64,000 nt of DNA from Sphingomonas tagetis. Its GTDB lineage: Bacteria; Pseudomonadota; Alphaproteobacteria; Sphingomonadales; Sphingomonadaceae. Below the pieces are notes generated by a model. That model was given only the letters and a program-made list of their open reading frames with translations, did not search any database and was not told where the DNA came from. Location of the stretch: positions 434,001 through 498,000 of the forward strand of contig NZ_JAMLDX010000001.1 in assembly GCF_024211275.1 (NCBI RefSeq). The letters run 5' to 3'. The translations under genes were made by a program, and so were the position numbers. Shown here one piece after another: positions 59,858 through 64,000 of this stretch (the first letter of the stretch is position 1; every line of letters begins with the position of its first letter).

Positions 59858-61905
59858 GCCGGTCTCGCCGCATCTCGCGCGCCGTCGCGGCGCGCATGCT
59901 GATGAAGCCGCAGCCCTGCCGGCTTGCCGTAAAGGGTCAGTTTCGGCGGGGTGTCGCCAATACCCTCTACCACTGTAGGAGAGTCAAGGGCCGCAGATGA
60001 CGCCGCATCGGTCGGTGAAGCCGTGTCCGCTGCGACGCCAGCCATGGGGTCGATGCCAACGACTAGGTCCAGCGGTAACTCGGGGCCGCGTTCGTCGGCA
60101 CGCCGACCTTTTCGCTTCGCAACCTGCTTTGGCACCTCCGCTGCCGGGGGCGATGCCGACGATGCAGCACCATCGCCCATTCTCAGCGGCGGATTGGTCC
60201 GCTCCTCGAACCCGGCAGAAATCGTGGGGAGATCGTTATAGCGGTCCTGGAACCGCACCACGGGTAGATTGCGGCCGAAACGCAGATAGCCGGTCAGGTT
60301 GGGGAGATTGGTGACCTCGGTGTGGAGCACCAGCGGCCGGGTCACCTGCATGCGCGACAGGTTCACGCCGTCGCGCATGTCGTTCACACCGTACGACATG
60401 CCTTCATTGGCTTCGATCTGCTCGACCTGTCCCAGATTTTCGCTGACATGTTTGGCAGTGGGGGTATCGTTGGCGCGCAGCGCGACCCAGGTCGAGCAAT
60501 AGCCAGTGATCGCCGCGGCATCCTGAATGCCGTAGGTCGCCTCGAGCTGCGGGTAGCTTTGGAAACCGAGAATGCCGCACCCGCCATATTTCCGGGCGCG
60601 GGCGAGGAAATCGGAGAGCGATGGCAGCTTCTGCAGCGTTGGCAGCTCGTCGATCACGCAATAAAGCCGTCGGTTGCGGTCGGCCGACAGACTCATGATC
60701 GCGGAGATCGCGATATCGAGCCAAACGGTGATGAGCGGCCGCAGCGATGGCAGCTGATCGGCCTTGACGGTGATGAACAGCCAGCTGTCGTCTTTTTCGT
60801 TCGCCACCCAGTCGCGGATCGACAGGCCATCCTCGGTATCGTCAAGATAAGAGAAGCTGCGCATCACCGAGGCGAGTTCGGCCTGGATACCAGCCGATGT
60901 CCGCTCCCCCTCAAGGCTGATGAAGGCCGCGGCGTCGGTTCCCTGCGCGAAAACGGCGAGGTCCTTGAGCTTCGAGCGGAGCAAAGTGTCGAGCAGGATC
61001 GAGATCAGCGGGCGCTCAAGCCGGGCGAGCTTGCGCAGCACGGCGACCAGCGTGCCGCGGGCCGACTTCGCCCAGAACGGGTCACCCGATTTGTCGGGGA
61101 TCGTCGACTCCGCAATCTGATCGTAATGATAGTCCCGGGGCACATCGACCCACGGGCTCCAGCGGTCGGCACGCCGATCGAGCGGGTTGAGCAGGACGTC
61201 GACGCCCGGTCGGTAGAACTTCTCAACGAACGTGCCGGCGGTGTCGTAGACGATCGCGCGCCGGCCCTTCGATCGGATCCCGGCAAGCATCTTGACGATG
61301 ATGTTGGTCTTCCCCGTCCCGGGCGCCCCGCAGATAAGGATATGCTCCGGCTCGAACGCGTCAGGCATCGGTACGCCCCCGATCGCGAAGCTGCCGCGCG
61401 CATGGCGCCACAGCGCTCGCCGGACAGCGCGCGCGCTGCCGAACCGTGCCCCGCGCAGGAACTGGTTCGAGCCAAGTCCCCGTCCCATGCGAGTGAAGTA
61501 GAACCAGGCCCAGCCCAGCATCAGCGAGGTGAACGCGCCCGAGATCGCCGCACCGTGCAAAAGATAGGATTCGAAAGAGCGCAGCGTCGCCTTGGCGACC
61601 GTCGAGGTCATCAGCGTTTCGGGGTTGGTCCAATATGCTTGCCCGGTCGGCGATTCGAACAGGATCGGGGTAGCGTTGCCTGGTACCGCGTCCCCCATGA
61701 TCGCCGCCTGGGCGAGCTTCGCGAGCACGAACCGCTCATAGGCCGTCGAGACTTCGAACGCGTACCAGCCGACCCCAAGCAGCCAGATGATCAGGCCCGC
61801 CAAAACGGTTTGGTAGAAGACTTGCGTGGTCATGCGGACGTTGTGGACGATCGCCTGCCCGCCGCGCGTCCAGGAGCCCAGCGTATCGTTGCGGAAGATG
61901 CTCAT
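59854..61905 (-). CDS. traD: Type IV coupling protein TraD
   Basis: 683 residues, starting at the ATGA overlap with the RHH gene (MSIFRNDTLGSWTRGGQ). Two membrane segments occur near residues 30-50 and 115-135. The ATPase has Walker A GAPGTGKTNII near residue 190 and Walker B LYCVIDELPTLQ near residue 420. It joins the relaxosome to the secretion channel. The Pro/Ala-rich tail ends in a repeat of Arg and Ala. Confidence 0.92.
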   Translation of the reverse strand: MSIFRNDTLGSWTRGGQAIVHNVRMTTQVFYQTVLAGLIIWLLGVGWYAFEVSTAYERFVLAKLAQAAIMGDAVPGNATPILFESPTGQAYWTNPETLMTSTVAKATLRSFESYLLHGAAISGAFTSLMLGWAWFYFTRMGRGLGSNQFLRGARFGSARAVRRALWRHARGSFAIGGVPMPDAFEPEHILICGAPGTGKTNIIVKMLAGIRSKGRRAIVYDTAGTFVEKFYRPGVDVLLNPLDRRADRWSPWVDVPRDYHYDQIAESTIPDKSGDPFWAKSARGTLVAVLRKLARLERPLISILLDTLLRSKLKDLAVFAQGTDAAAFISLEGERTSAGIQAELASVMRSFSYLDDTEDGLSIRDWVANEKDDSWLFITVKADQLPSLRPLITVWLDIAISAIMSLSADRNRRLYCVIDELPTLQKLPSLSDFLARARKYGGCGILGFQSYPQLEATYGIQDAAAITGYCSTWVALRANDTPTAKHVSENLGQVEQIEANEGMSYGVNDMRDGVNLSRMQVTRPLVLHTEVTNLPNLTGYLRFGRNLPVVRFQDRYNDLPTISAGFEERTNPPLRMGDGAASSASPPAAEVPKQVAKRKGRRADERGPELPLDLVVGIDPMAGVAADTASPTDAASSAALDSPTVVEGIGDTPPKLTLYGKPAGLRLHQHARRDGARDAARPA

Positions 61906-62204
61906 GATGGGTCCTGCTCCGGATCGAGCAAGTCCCGTTCGCGGAGCAGCCGCCGGGCTTCGGCAAGACCCTGTTCGAGGAGCTCGGGCGCCCGCTTGCC
62001 GACGGATGAAGCGAGGATCGCAAGCGTCTGGATCGACGTCGCGTGAAGTTCGTCGAACCGGGCATGGTAGCCAGCCGGATCGGTGCCTTCGAAGCGGTCG
62101 ACGAGGTCGCGGATATAGGCGGAGGGGGTGGTGCCGCTCGCACGCGCACGATCGACCAGGCGGTCGAGCATCGCGTCCTCGAGGCGGATGGTAATACGAG
62201 CCAT
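61902..62204 (-). CDS. Ribbon-helix-helix relaxosome accessory protein
   Basis: 100 residues from MARITIRLEDAMLDRLVDRA. The first 45 residues are a CopG/RHH fold (ITIRLED strand, then helices with ASGTTPSAYIRDLV). Such proteins bind near oriT and assist the relaxase or repress the transfer operon. First gene of the RHH-TraD-TraA-SLT set, all joined by overlaps. Confidence 0.8.
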   Translation of the reverse strand: MARITIRLEDAMLDRLVDRARASGTTPSAYIRDLVDRFEGTDPAGYHARFDELHATSIQTLAILASSVGKRAPELLEQGLAEARRLLRERDLLDPEQDPS

Positions 62205-62663
62205 AACGGATCCTGTCCGTCGCTGGCGCGTGATGAAGCACAGGCCTTCTAGCAAATTGAGCGAGTAATCTCAAGGATTTGTGGTGACGGACGTTGTCCG
62301 ACACGGGATGACGAGCTCGTTCAGTCGCTTAGTAGTCGGGCCACAGCGGCGTGTCCGACGATCGCACCATATTCCGAAGACCCGTCAGACCTTTGGTGAC
62401 GCGATGATCTGGCGGATTCGCGGGGATTTCAGCGCTGCAGCACCCGTGCGTACGGTGCATTACAAACGCCTTGCGCGTGCGTGCTCCTTTCGCAGCGCCT
62501 TGCCGCGCTGCGTCGCCTCGACCTGGCAAGGGCGTGGCGCCCCCGCAGGGGCAGCTTTTTCTGTCGCCGGCGCCAGCCGGCTCTAGCTTCATCGCCATTG
62601 CGACTGCTCCCGAGCCATGCAAAATTGAACGTGGCGGGCAGACGTTCGACTGGAGTGTTCGAC
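62205..62663. other. Non-coding region, candidate oriT and promoters
   Basis: 459 bases between divergent genes. It contains CGGACGTTGTCCG (62288-62300, inverted arms CGGAC/GTCCG) and a hairpin GCCCC-CGCA-GGGGC followed by AGCTTTTT near 62547-62568. Relaxase operons usually start beside oriT, so this is the best location for it, but no nic consensus was recognised. Confidence 0.45.
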
Positions 62664-62903
62664 ATGCCCAAATTGACCGACCGCGAGAAACTCGCCGACC
62701 TCGACAAACGCCAGCGCGCGCTTGCCGACGAAGCCAATAACGTGCGCCGCAACCTGCGCGAACGCTACGGCTCGATGCTCGCCGACATCCCGGTCGAACG
62801 GCTCGGCGAGCGCGAGTTTCGCGACTTGCTCAACCATGCCGTCCGCGCCGGCGGATCTGCCGCTGTCGCCGCGCTCAAGGCCTTGCCGGCGACTTCATCA
62901 TAA
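62664..62903 (+). CDS. Small conjugal-transfer-associated protein (DUF6437-like)
   Basis: 79 residues from MPKLTDREKLADLDKRQRAL. Charged helices with ANNVRRNLRERYGSMLADIP and a C-terminal HAVRAGGSAAVAALKALP. It resembles the small TraC/TraD-like proteins that lie divergent to TraA-TraD in sphingomonad plasmids. Probably a relaxosome component; the family is from memory of the pattern. Confidence 0.72.
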   Translation: MPKLTDREKLADLDKRQRALADEANNVRRNLRERYGSMLADIPVERLGEREFRDLLNHAVRAGGSAAVAALKALPATSS

Positions 62904-63044
62904 GCAATTCTCGCCCCGCAGGGGCGTCCCTGCGGCGAGCACGGCGGAGCCGCGCGCAGACGGCCGGTGTCGCGCAGCGGCACCGCATCGACCGCGCGAC
63001 GGGCCCCGGCGGGGGTCCCTGAGCGCGGTCGACTTCCCCCCTTC

Positions 63045-63084
63045 AAAAAAAGAAGAGACCGGCCCGGTAGCCCGGACCGGTCTC
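63045..63084 (-). terminator. Rho-independent terminator after DUF2493 gene
   Basis: Read on the minus strand: GAGACCGGTCCGGG, a short loop, CCGGGCCGGTCTC, then TTCTTTTTTT. It lies 6 bases beyond the stop of the leftward gene. Confidence 0.88.
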
Positions 63085-63090
63085 CTCGCC

Positions 63091-64000
63091 TCACGCCGCA
63101 GCGCGACGCTGGCCATCCAGCCTGAAGAACGTTGCCGGCACCCCCGCCGCCCGCACTAGGCGCGCGAGGTGCGACTGCAACCCCGATCCTTCGCAGACCA
63201 GCGCCTCGATTGGTTTCAAGGCCAGCAATTGCTCGTTGCGCGCGAATCCGGCGCGTTGGCCAAGCCTTTGGTTGAGCGTGAACGCGATAAGCGGCGTTCC
63301 CGTCCGCGCCGCCCAGGATGCCGCGATGGCATCGCAGCCCTTGCTCTGCGCGGTGGTCGCCAACACCATCGCCGGCACGCGCTGCTTGATCCCGTCGAGC
63401 GCGTCGGTCAGCTGGCGATGATCCTCCCAGGCCTGCCCGCCCGAGAAGATCACCACCGGCCCTTGCGGCGCATGCGCGTCGATCCGGCGCTGGCGGCGCG
63501 CGGCGAGAAAATCGGACGCCGCCACCACCGACGCGGTCCGCTTGCTCGACACGAGCGATCCGCGCGGGGTGGACCAGGGTCGCCCGGTCTCGGCATGATA
63601 GGTGGCGGCGGCGTGATCGCGGATGCAGGCGGCCGCTTCCTGCGCTTCGTCGAGCGACTGACAGGCGAGCTGTGCTTCCTCGAGTTCGGCGGTCATCACC
63701 TCGCTGCCATCGGAATCGCGGATCAGCTCCTTGACCCGGAGCGCTGCCCGATCGGCTTCGGCCTCGATCTGCCCCGCGACGCGATGGAACGCCTGCACGA
63801 TGCCCCAGGCGAACCGGTCGGAAAGGCCTTCGAGTCGGGTGTCTCGGAGCACGTCGAAAAGCGTGCGCACCACCATTTCGGTCGCGAGCTGCACCTCCAA
63901 CGCGTCGGGCATCGCGGCATCGGTCACATCGGCACCGGCATCGATTCGGAACCCGTCGATGGTCTCGGTGAATGCTTCGGCGAAGACATCGCTGGCGCTT
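63091..64000 (-). CDS. DUF2493 domain protein (5' end beyond window)
   Basis: At least 302 residues; the frame stays open to the window edge (upstream residues read SASDVFAEAFTETIDGFRID), so the GTG at 63927 is not assumed to be the start. The C-terminal domain (VVIFSGGQAWEDHRQLTDAL, KGCDAIAASWAARTGTPLIA, then RNEQLLALKP) is the DUF2493/YspA-like Rossmann fold related to nucleotide-binding SLOG proteins. It is frequent on conjugative elements of sphingomonads; its role is unknown. Confidence 0.85.
   Translation of the reverse strand, partial: SASDVFAEAFTETIDGFRIDAGADVTDAAMPDALEVQLATEMVVRTLFDVLRDTRLEGLSDRFAWGIVQAFHRVAGQIEAEADRAALRVKELIRDSDGSEVMTAELEEAQLACQSLDEAQEAAACIRDHAAATYHAETGRPWSTPRGSLVSSKRTASVVAASDFLAARRQRRIDAHAPQGPVVIFSGGQAWEDHRQLTDALDGIKQRVPAMVLATTAQSKGCDAIAASWAARTGTPLIAFTLNQRLGQRAGFARNEQLLALKPIEALVCEGSGLQSHLARLVRAAGVPATFFRLDGQRRAAA

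Larger units (their letters stand above)
54429..64000. mobile_element. Conjugative or mobilisable element, left part
   Basis: A serine recombinase beside the shared att site, then transglycosylase, MobF relaxase, coupling protein and transfer-associated small genes. No type IV secretion (Mpf) genes appear in the window, so the element is either an ICE continuing to the right or a mobilisable element. The right end is outside the window. Confidence 0.8.

Overview
The window is GC-rich alphaproteobacterial DNA. Its gene families and GTA-like phage genes resemble those of sphingomonads (Sphingomonas or a close relative); that placement is an inference from gene content, since no rRNA is present. 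It has three blocks: host chromosome (1-9286), a complete-looking siphovirus-type prophage (about 9287-54428), and the start of a second, conjugative element (about 54429-64000, running off the window).

Host block: katG (5' two thirds of the gene), a small Rho_N-like protein, purF, a short-chain dehydrogenase, a leftward three-gene overlapping set (degenerate-GGDEF/EAL protein, secreted SnoaL-like protein, unknown), then moaA-nadK as an overlapping pair, and a tRNA-Asn(GTT) with its own sigma70-type promoter.

Prophage block: the tRNA 3' end is the attachment site. The 14 bp AACTCAGGGAGCCA ends the tRNA (9273-9286) and recurs at 54415-54428. Next to attL are phased GGATCA repeats, GGGGGCAC boxes and a P4-type integrase. 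A second integrase of the same family, a membrane protein and a Dam-type methylase follow. From 40.5 kb down to 15.0 kb the leftward late genes run in canonical order: HNH, small and large terminase, portal, prohead protease, HK97 capsid, head-tail joining genes, tail tube, two GTA-type tail chaperones, tape measure, tail tip genes, fibre, holin, SAR-type endolysin, Rz with an embedded Rz1, and a tailspike-like protein. From 44.7 to 45.8 kb is an immunity region: a repressor, a small protein sharing the repressor's C-terminal module, three palindromic operators, and a probably leaderless Cro. Rightward from cro to 54.3 kb runs an early operon of about twenty genes, nearly all joined by ATGA, GTGA or TGATG overlaps. 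It includes a CII-like protein, a GapR (DUF2312) homologue, a large ParB-like protein, a PAPS-reductase-like protein, several small zinc-ribbon proteins, and an AlpA-type excisionase beside attR.

Third block: a large serine recombinase reading toward the shared att site, a VirB1-like transglycosylase, a MobF relaxase (TraA/TrwC), a coupling protein (TraD), a ribbon-helix-helix protein, a non-coding stretch that may hold oriT, a small transfer-associated protein and a DUF2493 protein cut by the window edge. The recombinase frame enters the att site. Continued into the intact tRNA it would end ...WLPELDSNQRPSD-stop, so this element probably also uses the tRNA-Asn and the phage now lies between it and the tRNA. 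The most notable features are this tandem att arrangement, the immunity region, the second integrase with its own repeat boxes, the nested inverted repeat at 14.4-14.6 kb, and the peptidase domain inside the tape measure protein.
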